DNA of 56,382 nucleotides from an uncultured Clostridia bacterium (GTDB lineage: Bacteria > Bacillota > Clostridia > Oscillospirales > Acutalibacteraceae): the NCBI GenBank assembly GCA_947585615.1, contig CANPXD010000003.1, forward strand, positions 1-56,382. The letters run 5' to 3'. The translations under genes and the position numbers were made by a program. The notes under the pieces are model-generated. The model was not told the DNA's origin and searched no databases. It saw nothing but the letters and a program-made list of their open reading frames with translations. Below are positions 17,281 to 25,908 of this stretch, in pieces (position 1 is the first letter of the stretch; each line of letters begins with the position of its first letter).

Positions 17281-18051
17281 ATGAAAAACAATTTAAAGGT
17301 TCTTATAGCCGATGATTCAGCTTCATTCGGCAAAGAATGCAAAAAAGAACTTGAGGCAATGGGGTTTGACGTTGTACTTACGGGAAAGGACGGAATGCGC
17401 GTGATAGCGCTGATAGATTCGCAGCATTTTGACGCTGTGCTTATGGACGCCTTTATGTCCCACGCGGATGGTGCGGATGTGCTGGAGCATATCTCGGAGT
17501 CTCTTGCCGAAAAGCCGCTCATACTTCTTCTTTCTTCTGTTGACAACGCGGAATTTGAAGAACAGATGATAAATGCCGGCGCTGATTATTATTTTATTAA
17601 GCCTGTAACTGCTCAGTCGGTTGCAAGGAGAATTGAGAGGCTGACTTCATGGAAGTCAGAAAAGCAAAAACGCTCGTCATCGTCATTTGCCGATAATGAT
17701 ATAGAGGTCGTCATATCCGATATTATGCGGCAGATCGGCGTGCCTGCTCACATAAAGGGTTACCAGTATTTGCGCACCGCGATTAAACTTTCTGTTGAGG
17801 ATTCCGAAATGCTTGGCTCGGTTACAAAGTTGCTTTATCCCACTGTCGCAAAGATGTATAACACAACGTCTTCCCGTGTTGAGCGTGCAATTCGTCATGC
17901 CATAGAGGTGGCGTGGGACAGGGGAGATGTTGACGTGCTCTCCTCTTATTTCGGATATACGATACAGAGTCAGCGCGGCAAACCGACCAACAGCGAATTC
18001 ATTGCAATGATTGCCGATAAGCTCAAGCTCTCGCTTAAAACCACGGCATAA
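17281..18051 (+). CDS. spo0A: Sporulation master regulator Spo0A
   Basis: Response regulator controlling entry into sporulation, 256 residues. The receiver domain (1-120) has the acidic pocket Asp11-Asp12, the phosphorylation site Asp56 (LMDAF), the switch Ser in LLLSS and the Lys in YFIKP. The C-terminal effector domain is unmistakable: [46 protein letters not shown]. The loop after Asp56 reads MSHADG where MPHLDG is more usual, a small oddity. Start at ATG 17281 with AAGGAGG upstream. It stands alone between terminators, separated from spoIVB by two genes. Confidence 0.95.
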   Translation: MKNNLKVLIADDSASFGKECKKELEAMGFDVVLTGKDGMRVIALIDSQHFDAVLMDAFMSHADGADVLEHISESLAEKPLILLLSSVDNAEFEEQMINAGADYYFIKPVTAQSVARRIERLTSWKSEKQKRSSSSFADNDIEVVISDIMRQIGVPAHIKGYQYLRTAIKLSVEDSEMLGSVTKLLYPTVAKMYNTTSSRVERAIRHAIEVAWDRGDVDVLSSYFGYTIQSQRGKPTNSEFIAMIADKLKLSLKTTA

Positions 18052-18064
18052 ATCATATTAAAAG

Positions 18065-18125
18065 AACAGCGTCTCCGTTCGACCGTCTGAAAATCAGTAC
18101 GTTGAACAGCGGCGCTGTTTTTTTA
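18065..18125 (+). terminator. terminator after spo0A
   Basis: Imperfect long hairpin: outer arms GAACAGCG and CGCTGTTT, an inner GTTC/GAAC pair with further partial pairing, ending in a run of seven T. Confidence 0.7.
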
Positions 18126-18165
18126 TTCAATTTTATGTTTGTATAATATGTGCTCCGATAATGAA

Positions 18166-18245
18166 ATGAACAGGAAAAACATTTTCTATGAAAATAAAAA
18201 AATGCGCATTGACGATTATGACGAAGTATAGGAGCTTCGGTTGCA
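18166..18245 (+). pseudogene. remnant of a GNAT acetyltransferase N-terminus
   Basis: A short frame starts at ATG 18166 and reads Met-Asn-Arg-Lys-Asn up to MRIDDYDEV, stops at TAG (18229-18231), then continues in the same frame Glu-Leu-Arg-Leu-Gln before TGA. GNAT acetyltransferases of clostridia often begin with MRIDDYDEVYELWLS, so the stop replaces the Tyr codon and the rest is lost. This is pattern memory, and the stretch is short. A TATAAT lies at 18142-18147. Confidence 0.35.
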
Positions 18246-18399
18246 ATGAACAAATTTTAAGAATGCTTCGTTATCAATATATTGTGGTGTGAGTGGAAAT
18301 TCACTTCAAGAGTGACTAAATATATATTTGTGCAATTATACAGAATTTTTATGCGATTTGTTGTGGAAAATTACATAAGAAAATTTTTACAAAAAATGC

Positions 18400-18428
18400 T
18401 TGACAAACTTTTATATATATAATATAAT
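18400..18428 (+). promoter_or_regulatory. consensus sigma-A promoter of the ribosomal superoperon
   Basis: TTGACA (18400-18405), exactly 17 bases, TATAAT (18423-18428): a perfect consensus match, as expected for the S10-spc-alpha operon. Initiation is expected near 18435, giving a leader of about 315 nt before rpsJ. Confidence 0.9.
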
Positions 18429-18434
18429 ACACAA

Positions 18435-18750
18435 GCGTGCGGAAAAGCGAAGAGATAATCAGTCCTGTTCCGCACAACAAGATATGCGTAGATGCCGGAG
18501 GTGGCGTTCAGGGTGATTGCTGCACTGAACGGGAATTTCGGCGGAGTATGTCCGATTTAAAACCGGGCGAAATCATATTGGAATTCATAATACGCAGGCG
18601 GCTTGCGAACGTCTGTGGCTGTGTGAATAAATCTGTGCCCGAATGATTCTTTGTCATTCGGTAATTAAACAGAAAGGGTTGAAACACACGGCTGGGTGTT
18701 TGAAAAATCCGATAATAACTCGCACCAATATTTTTCAGGAGGAAAAGTAA
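18435..18750 (+). ncRNA. structured 5' leader of the S10 operon
   Basis: Untranslated region before rpsJ with no convincing gene. Four local hairpins: 18437-18475 (GTGCGGA/TCCGCAC), 18505-18531 (CGTTCAG/CTGAACG), 18639-18661 (CCGAATGA/TCATTCGG) and 18682-18701 (AAACAC/GTGTTT). None is followed by a T-run, so these are not ordinary terminators. In enterobacteria the S10 leader is the target of L4 autoregulation; whether this leader has a similar role is inference. The region between 18253 and 18399 before the promoter shows nothing I can identify. Confidence 0.5.
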
Positions 18751-19065
18751 ATGGCAGCAAGCAAAGTAAAAATCCGCATCAGACTTAAGGGCTATGATCA
18801 CAGCCTTGTTGATCAGGCAGCGGAAAAAATCGTTGAAACTGCGAAGAATACCGGTGCTCAGGTAAGCGGACCGATTCCGCTTCCGACAGAGAAAGAGGTC
18901 ATCACAATTCTCCGCGCTGTTCATAAGTATAAGGACAGTCGTGAGCAGTTTGAACAGAGAACACACAAAAGACTCATAGACATACTCAGACCGTCAAACA
19001 AAACAGTTGAAGCTCTGACAAGTCTTGAGCTCCCGGCAGGCGTTGAAATAGAAATTAAATTGTAA
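18751..19065 (+). CDS. rpsJ: 30S ribosomal protein S10
   Basis: Small-subunit protein S10 (NusE), which also joins the transcription antitermination complex with NusB. 104 residues, full length, with the conserved [21 protein letters not shown] opening and the [15 protein letters not shown] loop and GVEIEIKL end. Ribosome site AGGAGG nine bases before ATG. First gene of the superoperon. A small perfect hairpin (GTTGGA/TCCAAC, 19091-19105) lies in the 63-base gap before rplC. Confidence 0.98.
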   Translation: MAASKVKIRIRLKGYDHSLVDQAAEKIVETAKNTGAQVSGPIPLPTEKEVITILRAVHKYKDSREQFEQRTHKRLIDILRPSNKTVEALTSLELPAGVEIEIKL

Positions 19066-19128
19066 TTTCGCAAAACGCGGCCGAGGTCAAGTTGGAAAAT
19101 CCAACCAATAACCAAGGAGGAAAATAGA

Positions 19129-19761
19129 ATGAAGAAAGGTTTAATCGGTAAGAAAATCGGCATGACGCAGATTTTCACTGAGGACGGAAAGGTAATTCCC
19201 GTAACGGTAATCGAAGCCGGTCCGTGTGTAGTTACCCAGAAAAAAACAACGGAGAATGACGGCTATGAGGCGGTTCAGGTAGGTTTCGGCGATGTTAAAA
19301 TCAACAGAACAAATAAGCCGATGAAAGGTCACTTTGACAAGAACAACGTTGCTCCGAAGAAAACGCTTAAAGAGTTTCGTCTTGATGACTGCTCTGTACT
19401 TAATGTGGGCGACATAATCAAGGCGGATACATTCTCAGAGGGTGAAATTGTTGATGTAAAGGGAACTTCAAAGGGCCACGGTACATCAGGAGCCATCAAA
19501 CGCTGGAATTTTTCAAGACTTCGTGAATCACACGGTACAGGTCCCAATGCCCGTCATCAGGGTTCACTCGGTGCCTGCTCAAGTCCCTCAAGAGTATTCA
19601 AAGGCAGAAAAATGGCAGGTCATTACGGTCATGAAACAGTAACAATTCAGAACCTCACGGTTGCAAAGGTTGATGCAGAAAACAATCTTATCGCAATCAA
19701 GGGCGCCGTTCCCGGTCCCAAGGGCGGAATTGTAGTAATCGCAGACGCGGTTAAGGCTTAA
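19129..19761 (+). CDS. rplC: 50S ribosomal protein L3
   Basis: Large-subunit protein that starts 50S assembly and reaches the peptidyl transferase centre. 210 residues. The opening [13 protein letters not shown], the [15 protein letters not shown] segment and [23 protein letters not shown] (whose Gln before it is the methylated position in some bacteria) identify it. AAGGAGG precedes the ATG. Followed by rplD after 18 bases. Confidence 0.98.
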   Translation: MKKGLIGKKIGMTQIFTEDGKVIPVTVIEAGPCVVTQKKTTENDGYEAVQVGFGDVKINRTNKPMKGHFDKNNVAPKKTLKEFRLDDCSVLNVGDIIKADTFSEGEIVDVKGTSKGHGTSGAIKRWNFSRLRESHGTGPNARHQGSLGACSSPSRVFKGRKMAGHYGHETVTIQNLTVAKVDAENNLIAIKGAVPGPKGGIVVIADAVKA

Positions 19762-19779
19762 CGAAAGGAGAGATAAATA

Positions 19780-20403
19780 ATGGCACAGGTTCAGGTTTAC
19801 AGCCAGGAAGGACGCAAGACCTCCAAAATGGAACTTGCAGATTCCGTTTTCGGCATTGAGCCGAACGGCTATGCAATGCATCTTGCAGTTGTCAGCTATC
19901 TTGCTGCACAGCGTCAGGGGACGCAGTCAACTCTCACTCGTTCGGAAGTTTCAGGCGGCGGCGCAAAGCCATGGAGACAGAAGGGAACAGGACGCGCCCG
20001 TCAGGGTTCGACACGCAGTCCGCAGTGGACGCACGGAGGCATTGCTCTCGGTCCGAAGCCGAGGAAATATAAGGTCAATTTAAACAAGAAAGTAAAGAGA
20101 CTCGCAATGAAGTCTGCGCTTTCAAGCAAGGTTGCGGAATCGGAGATGATGGTTCTCAACAAGCTTGAGTTTGACGGAATCAAAACGAAGGCTATGGCCG
20201 ATGTTTTTGCAAAGCTCAAGACGGATAAGAAAGTTCTTCTTGTTCTTCCGGAAAAGAATGAGGTCATCTACAAGAGCGCACGCAATATTGAGGGAGTTAA
20301 GGTTGTAACCGTAAACACGCTTTGCGTTTATGATATTCTCAACTGCACCAATCTTGTTGTTCTCAAGGAAGCCGCAAAGAAGATTGAGGAGGTATATGCC
20401 TAA
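19780..20403 (+). CDS. rplD: 50S ribosomal protein L4
   Basis: Large-subunit protein of 207 residues lining the exit tunnel. The long loop with KPWRQKGTGRARQGSTRSPQWTHGG is the tunnel/macrolide-contact region. In E. coli L4 represses its own operon through the S10 leader, which is relevant to the structured leader upstream here. Its stop overlaps the rplW start by one base (TAATG), so the two are coupled. Confidence 0.98.
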   Translation: MAQVQVYSQEGRKTSKMELADSVFGIEPNGYAMHLAVVSYLAAQRQGTQSTLTRSEVSGGGAKPWRQKGTGRARQGSTRSPQWTHGGIALGPKPRKYKVNLNKKVKRLAMKSALSSKVAESEMMVLNKLEFDGIKTKAMADVFAKLKTDKKVLLVLPEKNEVIYKSARNIEGVKVVTVNTLCVYDILNCTNLVVLKEAAKKIEEVYA

Positions 20404-20699
20404 TGAAAACTGCTCAGGATATAATCCTTAAGCCTATCATTACCGAAGAGTCAATGGCAGGTCTTATGATGAAGAAATATACCTTCAAGGTTGCGAAGGA
20501 CGCAAATAAAATTGAGATTGCAAAGGCTGTTGAAGAGGTTTTCCCGGGAACAAAGGTTAAAAAGGTAAACACGATCAACGTCCGCGGTCACGAGCGCCGT
20601 CAGGGTGCAAACAGCGGTTATACCCCTTCGTGGAAAAAAGCGATAGTTACGCTTACCGAGGATTCAAAAGATATTGAGTTCTTCAATGATATGATGTAA
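20403..20699 (+). CDS. rplW: 50S ribosomal protein L23
   Basis: Tunnel-exit protein, docking site for trigger factor and SRP. 98 residues with DIILKPIITEES, the TFKVAKDANKIEIAKAVEEVF helix and the VRGHERRQGANSGYTPSWKKA loop. Translationally coupled to rplD. A 105-base gap with a hairpin follows before rplB. Confidence 0.97.
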   Translation: MKTAQDIILKPIITEESMAGLMMKKYTFKVAKDANKIEIAKAVEEVFPGTKVKKVNTINVRGHERRQGANSGYTPSWKKAIVTLTEDSKDIEFFNDMM

Positions 20700-20740
20700 C
20701 CACGCACAGATATATAATATAGTATAGCAAATGAGAAAAT

Positions 20741-20791
20741 TTCGGATAATGAGGTATGATGGGCGCCATCTCATCGCAAAGTTATCCGGAA
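20741..20791 (+). promoter_or_regulatory. hairpin in the rplW-rplB gap
   Basis: Arms CGGATAA (20743-20749) and TTATCCG (20782-20788) with an inner GATGG/CCATC pair; its 3' base touches the AAGGAG ribosome site of rplB. A TATATAAT-like box lies upstream at about 20711-20718. It may be a translational control element, an RNA processing site or a weak internal promoter region; none is proven. Confidence 0.4.
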
Positions 20792-20804
20792 AGGAGAAAT
20801 AATA

Positions 20805-21638
20805 ATGGCAATTAAGTATTATAAGCCGACCACTCCGTCAAGGAGAAATATGTCGGTAACTGATTATTCTTCTCTCTCAAAAGTTGCTCCCGAGCGTTCA
20901 TTGCTTGAATCTATAAGCAAAAAATCCGGCCGCAACTCCTATGGAAGAATCACAGTCCGCCACCGCGGAGGCGGAAACAGAAAAAAATACCGCGTAATCG
21001 ACTTCAAGAGACAGAAGTTCGACATTCCTGCTGAGGTTAAAACAATCGAGTACGATCCCAACCGTTCAGCGCACATTGCGCTTATTCAGTATGAGGATGG
21101 CGTAAAGAGCTACATTATTGCTCCCGAGGGACTTAAAGTCGGAAGCAAAGTCGTTGCCGGACCTCACGCGGACATTGTTTCAGGGAATGCACTTCCGCTT
21201 GAAAACATTCCGGTCGGTACAATCGTTCACAACGTTGAACTTTATCCCGGCAGAGGCGCGCAGCTTGCACGTTCAGCAGGAAACAGCGCACAACTTATGG
21301 CTCTTGAGGGTGCATACGCGCTTCTAAGACTGCCGTCAGGAGAGCTTCGCAATGTTCCGAGCAGTTGTATGGCAACTGTAGGCGTAGTCGGTAATGCTGA
21401 CCACGCAAACGTTAAAATCGGTAAAGCGGGACGCAGACGCAATATGGGTTGGCGTCCGACAGTCCGCGGTTCTGTTATGAACCCGAACGACCACCCGCAC
21501 GGCGGCGGTGAAGGAAAGTCGCCTATCGGACGTCCCGGTCCCGTAACGCCGTGGGGCAAGCCTGCTCTCGGTTACAAGACGCGCAATAAGAAAAAAGCAT
21601 CAAACAAGATGATAGTAAGACGCCGCAACGGCAAATAA
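20805..21638 (+). CDS. rplB: 50S ribosomal protein L2
   Basis: Universally conserved large-subunit protein needed for subunit joining and peptidyl transferase. 277 residues with [32 protein letters not shown], and the C-terminal [25 protein letters not shown] whose His is the residue tied to peptidyl transfer. GGAGAAAT upstream. Sits after the 105-base gap and 19 bases before rpsS. Confidence 0.98.
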   Translation: MAIKYYKPTTPSRRNMSVTDYSSLSKVAPERSLLESISKKSGRNSYGRITVRHRGGGNRKKYRVIDFKRQKFDIPAEVKTIEYDPNRSAHIALIQYEDGVKSYIIAPEGLKVGSKVVAGPHADIVSGNALPLENIPVGTIVHNVELYPGRGAQLARSAGNSAQLMALEGAYALLRLPSGELRNVPSSCMATVGVVGNADHANVKIGKAGRRRNMGWRPTVRGSVMNPNDHPHGGGEGKSPIGRPGPVTPWGKPALGYKTRNKKKASNKMIVRRRNGK

Positions 21639-21657
21639 GAAGAAAGGAGAAGATTAA

Positions 21658-21930
21658 ATGAGCAGAAGCACTAAGAAAGGTCCTTATGTTGAAGCAAGCC
21701 TTTATAAAAAGGTTGCCGCTCTCAATGAGAAGGGCGATAAGCAGGTTATCAAAACCTGGTCAAGAAGTTCAACAATCTTCCCTGAATTCGTAGGACACAC
21801 ATTTGCTGTTCACGACGGAAGAAAGCATGTTCCCGTATATGTTACGGAGGATATGGTTGGACACAAACTGGGAGAATTTGCTCCCACAAGAACATTCCGC
21901 GGCCACGCCGGCTCAAAGACATCCAAGTAA
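21658..21930 (+). CDS. rpsS: 30S ribosomal protein S19
   Basis: Head protein of the small subunit contacting the A-site tRNA region. 90 residues, [18 protein letters not shown] opening, [24 protein letters not shown] core and [16 protein letters not shown] end. GAAAGGAG precedes it; 19 bases to rplV. Confidence 0.98.
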   Translation: MSRSTKKGPYVEASLYKKVAALNEKGDKQVIKTWSRSSTIFPEFVGHTFAVHDGRKHVPVYVTEDMVGHKLGEFAPTRTFRGHAGSKTSK

Positions 21931-21949
21931 TTGAAAGGAGATTTAAACT

Positions 21950-22288
21950 ATGGAAGCAACTGCTAAAGCAACATACGTTCGTATATCTCCCCGCAAGGTA
22001 CAGATTGTTCTTGATTTAATAAGAAATCAGCCTTGTGACAAGGCGATGGCTATTCTTCAGTATACACCGAAGGCTGCTGCAGAGCCGCTCAGAAAGGTTC
22101 TCAAGTCAGCAATGGCAAATGCTGAAACAAACCATAATATGGACGTATCAAGATTATATGTAAGCTACTGCAACGTCACTGCAGGTCCGACTCTCAAGAG
22201 AATCCAGCCGCGCGCACAGGGCAGAGCATACAGAATAAACAAGAGAACATCACACATCACAATCACCGTTAAGGAAACGGAAGACTAA
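21950..22288 (+). CDS. rplV: 50S ribosomal protein L22
   Basis: Tunnel-constriction protein, 112 residues. Opening [19 protein letters not shown] and the beta-hairpin with [20 protein letters not shown], the site where macrolide-resistance changes arise in other bacteria; nothing unusual seen here. AAAGGAG upstream, 17 bases to rpsC. Confidence 0.97.
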   Translation: MEATAKATYVRISPRKVQIVLDLIRNQPCDKAMAILQYTPKAAAEPLRKVLKSAMANAETNHNMDVSRLYVSYCNVTAGPTLKRIQPRAQGRAYRINKRTSHITITVKETED

Positions 22289-22305
22289 GCAGGAGGAAGA
22301 GTTAG

Positions 22306-23016
22306 ATGGGACAGAAATGTAATCCGACCGGTTTAAGAATCGGTGTTATCAAAAACTGGGACTCCCGCTGGTATGCCAAGAAGGGTGATTTCGGTCAGAC
22401 TCTCGTAGACGACTACAAGCTCCGCGAGTATCTCCTTGAAACACTCAAGAGCGCAGGTGTTCCCAAAATCGAAATTGAGCGTGATGCAAAGCGCGTAAGA
22501 ATCAACATTCACTGTGCGAAGCCCGGTATGGTTATCGGCAAGCAGGGCGCCGAGATTGAAAAGCTTAAGGTTATCTGTGCCAAGAAGTTAGGCAAGAGCG
22601 CCGATCAGGTTTTCATTAATATAATGGAAATCAAGCAGCCCGATCTCAACGCAATACTTGTTTCACAGAGCATTGCGACACAGCTCGAAAAGCGTGTTTC
22701 ATTCCGCCGTGCTGTTAAGCAGGCAATCAGAAATACAATGCGTCTCGGCGCACGCGGTATTAAGGTTCAGGTTTCAGGACGTATCGGCGGCGCGGAAATT
22801 GCCCGTACAGAAACATACAAAGAGGGTACGATTCCGCTTCAGACAATCCGTGCTGATATTGATTACGGAACTGCCGAAGCGGCAACAACATACGGTCGTA
22901 TCGGCGTTAAGGTATGGATTTATCAGGGCGAGGTTCTCCGTGAGTCAAGAAACAGAGCTCCGAGAAGAAACAACAACCGCCGCAGAGACAACCGTAAGGA
23001 AGGAGGAAATCGCTGA
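22306..23016 (+). CDS. rpsC: 30S ribosomal protein S3
   Basis: mRNA-entry protein with helicase activity, 236 residues. [22 protein letters not shown] opening in parts, KH-2 domain with [14 protein letters not shown], and the C-terminal [22 protein letters not shown] segment. The tail is Arg/Asn-rich ([11 protein letters not shown]). Its stop overlaps the rplP start by one base (TGATG). Confidence 0.97.
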   Translation: MGQKCNPTGLRIGVIKNWDSRWYAKKGDFGQTLVDDYKLREYLLETLKSAGVPKIEIERDAKRVRINIHCAKPGMVIGKQGAEIEKLKVICAKKLGKSADQVFINIMEIKQPDLNAILVSQSIATQLEKRVSFRRAVKQAIRNTMRLGARGIKVQVSGRIGGAEIARTETYKEGTIPLQTIRADIDYGTAEAATTYGRIGVKVWIYQGEVLRESRNRAPRRNNNRRRDNRKEGGNR

Positions 23017-23438
23017 TGCTTTTGCCAAAGCGTGTTAAACACCGTAAACAGCACAGAGGTCGTATGACCGGAGAGGCTGCAAGAGGTAATAAAGTAACAT
23101 ACGGTCAGTACGGTCTTCAGGCATCAGAGCCTGCATGGATAACAGCCGCTCAGATTGAGGCTGCCCGTGTTGCCATGACCCGTTATACCAAGCGCGGAGG
23201 CCGCGTTTGGATCAAGATTTTCCCTGACAAGCCGATTACGGCAAGACCTGCCGATACCCGTATGGGTAAAGGTAAAGGTAACGTTGACTACTGGGTATCT
23301 GTTGTAAAACCCGGTAAGGTTATGTTTGAACTCGGCGGCGTAGAAGAGTCTGTTGCACGCGAGGCAATGCGCCTTGCTGCAAACAAACTTCCTATCAAAT
23401 GCAAATTCGTAGTTAAAGAAGAGGGAGGCGAGCAATAA
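23016..23438 (+). CDS. rplP: 50S ribosomal protein L16
   Basis: Large-subunit protein that organises the A-site tRNA elbow, 140 residues. [19 protein letters not shown] opening, [16 protein letters not shown], and [20 protein letters not shown]. Coupled on both sides: ATG overlaps the rpsC stop and its TAA overlaps the rpmC ATG. Confidence 0.97.
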   Translation: MLLPKRVKHRKQHRGRMTGEAARGNKVTYGQYGLQASEPAWITAAQIEAARVAMTRYTKRGGRVWIKIFPDKPITARPADTRMGKGKGNVDYWVSVVKPGKVMFELGGVEESVAREAMRLAANKLPIKCKFVVKEEGGEQ

Positions 23439-23638
23439 TGAAAGCAGCGGAAATCAGAGCTTTAAGCGCAGAACAGCGTGCAGCAAAGCTTGCAGAGCTC
23501 AAGGAGGAGCTTTTTAACCTTCATTTTCAGCAGGCTATCAATCAGCTCGACAACCCTATGAGATTAAAGGCAGTCAAGAAAGATATCGCGCGTATCAAAA
23601 CAGTTGAGCGCGAAATCGAGCTTGCAGGCTCAAATTAA
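23438..23638 (+). CDS. rpmC: 50S ribosomal protein L29
   Basis: Small two-helix protein at the tunnel exit, 66 residues. KAAEIRALSAEQRAAKLAELKEELFNLHF and the DIARIKTVERE helix are typical. Translationally coupled to rplP; 17 bases to rpsQ. Confidence 0.97.
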   Translation: MKAAEIRALSAEQRAAKLAELKEELFNLHFQQAINQLDNPMRLKAVKKDIARIKTVEREIELAGSN

Positions 23639-23655
23639 GATAGGAGGCAGTTGTT

Positions 23656-23913
23656 ATGAGTGAAAGAAACCTCAGAAAAACAAGAGTCGGCGTTGTTTCA
23701 AGCGATAAGATGGACAAAACCGTTGTTGTTACCATTAAAGACAAGGTTCGTCATCCTCTCTACGGTAAAATCATTAATCGTACCGTAAAATATAAAGCAC
23801 ACGACGAGGACAATTCCTGCGGTATAGGCGACAAGGTGCAGATCATGGAAACCAGACCGCTGAGCAAAGACAAGAGATGGCGTGTGGTAAATATCATTGA
23901 AAAGGCAAAGTAA
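23656..23913 (+). CDS. rpsQ: 30S ribosomal protein S17
   Basis: OB-fold protein binding 16S rRNA early in assembly. 85 residues with [42 protein letters not shown] and the [15 protein letters not shown] end. GGAGGCAG precedes it. A 91-base gap with competing hairpins follows. Confidence 0.97.
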   Translation: MSERNLRKTRVGVVSSDKMDKTVVVTIKDKVRHPLYGKIINRTVKYKAHDEDNSCGIGDKVQIMETRPLSKDKRWRVVNIIEKAK

Positions 23914-23952
23914 TCATTACGAATTACAGGCTTTTTAAATTAGTTTTAAAAT

Positions 23953-23986
23953 AATAACTGCAAGATGCAAAGTGTTATTTTGCAGT
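23953..23986 (+). promoter_or_regulatory. overlapping alternative hairpins before rplN
   Basis: Two mutually exclusive stems share bases: AATAAC (23953-23958) with GTTATT (23974-23979), and ACTGCAA (23957-23963) with TTGCAGT (23980-23986). The second ends four bases before the AAGGAGG of rplN. It is a possible switch or processing site; function is inference. Confidence 0.35.
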
Positions 23987-24004
23987 ACGAAGGAGGAAAA
24001 TGCT

Positions 24005-24373
24005 GTGATACAACAGGAAAGTCGCCTTAAGGTCGCAGACAACACAGGCGCCAAGGAAATCCTTTGCATCCGTGTTCTCGGCGGTTCGGGAAGAAGATAT
24101 GCCAATATAGGCGACGTCATCGTAGCAACCGTTAAAAAGGCTGCCCCGAACGGCGTTGTAAAAAAAGGCGAAGTTGTTAAAGCAGTCATCGTTCGTACAA
24201 CTAAAGGTGTACGTCGTGACGACGGTCAGTACATTCGTTTTGATGAAAATGCTGCCGTAATTATCAGGGAGGATAAGACTCCCAGAGGCACCCGTATTTT
24301 TGGACCGGTAGCAAGAGAACTTCGTGATAAAGATTATATGAAGATTCTCTCTCTCGCTCCGGAAGTGCTTTAA
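24005..24373 (+). CDS. rplN: 50S ribosomal protein L14
   Basis: Subunit-interface protein of 122 residues. It starts at GTG 24005 (Met-Ile-Gln-Gln-Glu), the conserved family N-terminus, with AAGGAGG eight bases upstream; an earlier ATG in frame at 23972 would cut through the ribosome site. [51 protein letters not shown] and [22 protein letters not shown] are diagnostic. First gene of the spc part. Confidence 0.97.
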   Translation: MIQQESRLKVADNTGAKEILCIRVLGGSGRRYANIGDVIVATVKKAAPNGVVKKGEVVKAVIVRTTKGVRRDDGQYIRFDENAAVIIREDKTPRGTRIFGPVARELRDKDYMKILSLAPEVL

Positions 24374-24387
24374 TGGAGGTGCGAAAT

Positions 24388-24696
24388 ATGAGCAAAATGT
24401 TTGTTAAAGCCGGTGATACCGTAGTGGTTCTCAGCGGCAAATCAAAAGGAGTTAAAGGCGAAGTTATCGCCGTAAGTCCAAAGGAAAATAAGGTTATCGT
24501 TAAGAAAGTAAATATGGTAACCAAGCACGTTAAGCCCCGCAAGATGGGCGAGCCCGGCGGACTTATAGATGTTGAATCTGCCCTTTATGCCTCAAAGGTA
24601 CAGCTTGTCTGCCCGAAATGCGGCAAGGCTACCAGAGTGGGTCATAAAGACGGCAAGCGTGTCTGCAAGCAAAAAGGCTGCGGCAACGAATTTTAA
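24388..24696 (+). CDS. rplX: 50S ribosomal protein L24
   Basis: Assembly-initiating large-subunit protein, 102 residues. KOW domain (FVKAGDTVVVLSGKSKGVKGEV) and NMVTKHVKPRKMGEPGG. The C-terminus keeps a Cys-x2-Cys pair (CPKCGK) and later Cys residues, a probable zinc site as in some bacterial L24 proteins. ATG 24388 is preferred to the ATG overlapping the rplN stop because GGAGGT lies between them. Confidence 0.95.
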   Translation: MSKMFVKAGDTVVVLSGKSKGVKGEVIAVSPKENKVIVKKVNMVTKHVKPRKMGEPGGLIDVESALYASKVQLVCPKCGKATRVGHKDGKRVCKQKGCGNEF

Positions 24697-24715
24697 GTAA
24701 GGGAGGACATAACAA

Positions 24716-25258
24716 ATGGCAGCAAGGTTAAAAGAAGCCTACAAGAGCGAAATTGCTCCTGCGCTGATGAAAAAATTTGAGTACAAATCTGTTATGCAAA
24801 TCCCAAAGCTTGATAAGATTGTTCTCAATGTCGGTTGCGGCGAGGCACGCGACAACTCAAAGGTTGTAGATGCTATCACAACAGACCTGAGCGTTATTAC
24901 AGGTCAGAAGCCGGTGGTATGCCGTGCTAAAAAATCAGTTGCTAACTTCAAGCTCCGTGAGGGTATGCCGATTGGCGTAAAGGTTACGCTTCGCGGTGAA
25001 AAGATGTATGAATTTCTTGACAGATTTTTCAATCTTGCTCTTCCGAGAGTGCGCGACTTCAGAGGAATCAATCCGAATTCGTTTGACGGACGCGGCAACT
25101 ATGCAATGGGAATCAGGGAGCAGCTTATTTTCCCTGAAATCGAATATGATAAAATTGATGCTGTTCGCGGAATGGATGTTATTTTTGTAACGACAGCAGA
25201 AACAGATGAAGAAGCAAGAGAGCTGCTTAGATTATTGGGCGCTCCGTTTGCGGAATAA
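24716..25258 (+). CDS. rplE: 50S ribosomal protein L5
   Basis: 5S rRNA-binding protein of the central protuberance, 180 residues. [69 protein letters not shown] and [18 protein letters not shown] identify it. Standard length. 12 bases to rpsN. Confidence 0.98.
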   Translation: MAARLKEAYKSEIAPALMKKFEYKSVMQIPKLDKIVLNVGCGEARDNSKVVDAITTDLSVITGQKPVVCRAKKSVANFKLREGMPIGVKVTLRGEKMYEFLDRFFNLALPRVRDFRGINPNSFDGRGNYAMGIREQLIFPEIEYDKIDAVRGMDVIFVTTAETDEEARELLRLLGAPFAE

Positions 25259-25270
25259 GGAGGGGTTAAC

Positions 25271-25456
25271 GTGGCTAAAACATCAATGAAAGTTAAGGCG
25301 GCAAGGCCTGCCAAATATTCAACAAGAGCTTACAACAGATGCAAGATCTGCGGCAGACCTCACGCTTATCTTCGCAAGTATGGCGTATGCCGTATCTGCT
25401 TCCGCGAGCTTGCGCACAAGGGTGAAATTCCCGGTGTAACAAAATCTTCTTGGTAA
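25271..25456 (+). CDS. rpsN: 30S ribosomal protein S14, zinc type
   Basis: Short zinc-binding form of S14 (61 residues, type Z). Four cysteines in two Cys-x2-Cys pairs (CKICGR and CRICFR) form the ribbon. GTG start with AAGGAGGGG upstream. The zinc form is the main copy in many Firmicutes, sometimes backed up by a Zur-controlled zinc-free paralogue, which is not in this window. Confidence 0.97.
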   Translation: MAKTSMKVKAARPAKYSTRAYNRCKICGRPHAYLRKYGVCRICFRELAHKGEIPGVTKSSW

Positions 25457-25494
25457 GAACTGAGAATTGCTAAATTAATAAGGAGGAAATATCA

Positions 25495-25893
25495 ATGCAT
25501 ATTACAGACCCGATTGCTGATATGCTTACAAGAATTCGTAACGCAAATTCAGCAAAGCACGATACAGTAGATATTCCTGCGTCAAATATGAAGAAGGCAA
25601 TAGCTCAGATTCTTGTTGATGAAGGATATATCAAAGGCTACAAAGTAATTGAAGACGGAAAGCAGGGTGTTATCCGTGCCACTCTCAAGTACGGCGAGGG
25701 TAAATCACAGGTCATCACCGGTCTGCGCAGAGTTTCCAAGCCCGGTCTTCGCATTTATTCAAATGTTGAGGATATGCCAAAGGTTATGAAGGGGCTCGGC
25801 GTGGCAATCATTTCCACTTCAAAAGGTATAATGACAGACAGAGAAGCGCGCAGACAGAATGTTGGCGGCGAAGTTCTCGCATTCATTTGGTAA
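25495..25893 (+). CDS. rpsH: 30S ribosomal protein S8
   Basis: 16S rRNA central-domain protein, 132 residues; translational repressor of the spc operon in E. coli. [20 protein letters not shown] opening, [16 protein letters not shown] and [31 protein letters not shown] end. AAGGAGG upstream, 15 bases to rplF. Confidence 0.98.
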   Translation: MHITDPIADMLTRIRNANSAKHDTVDIPASNMKKAIAQILVDEGYIKGYKVIEDGKQGVIRATLKYGEGKSQVITGLRRVSKPGLRIYSNVEDMPKVMKGLGVAIISTSKGIMTDREARRQNVGGEVLAFIW

Positions 25894-25908
25894 GGAGGTG
25901 CAGTTAGG

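Noticed and set aside
18437-18646. Short plus-strand frame of 69 codons in the rpsJ leader
   Set aside because: No ribosome site, overlaps strong RNA stems, and the composition is unlike the neighbouring genes; treated as untranslated leader.
24388-24696. Alternative start of rplX at 24373 overlapping the rplN stop
   Set aside because: The GGAGGT ribosome site lies after that ATG, and the family N-terminus matches the later start.
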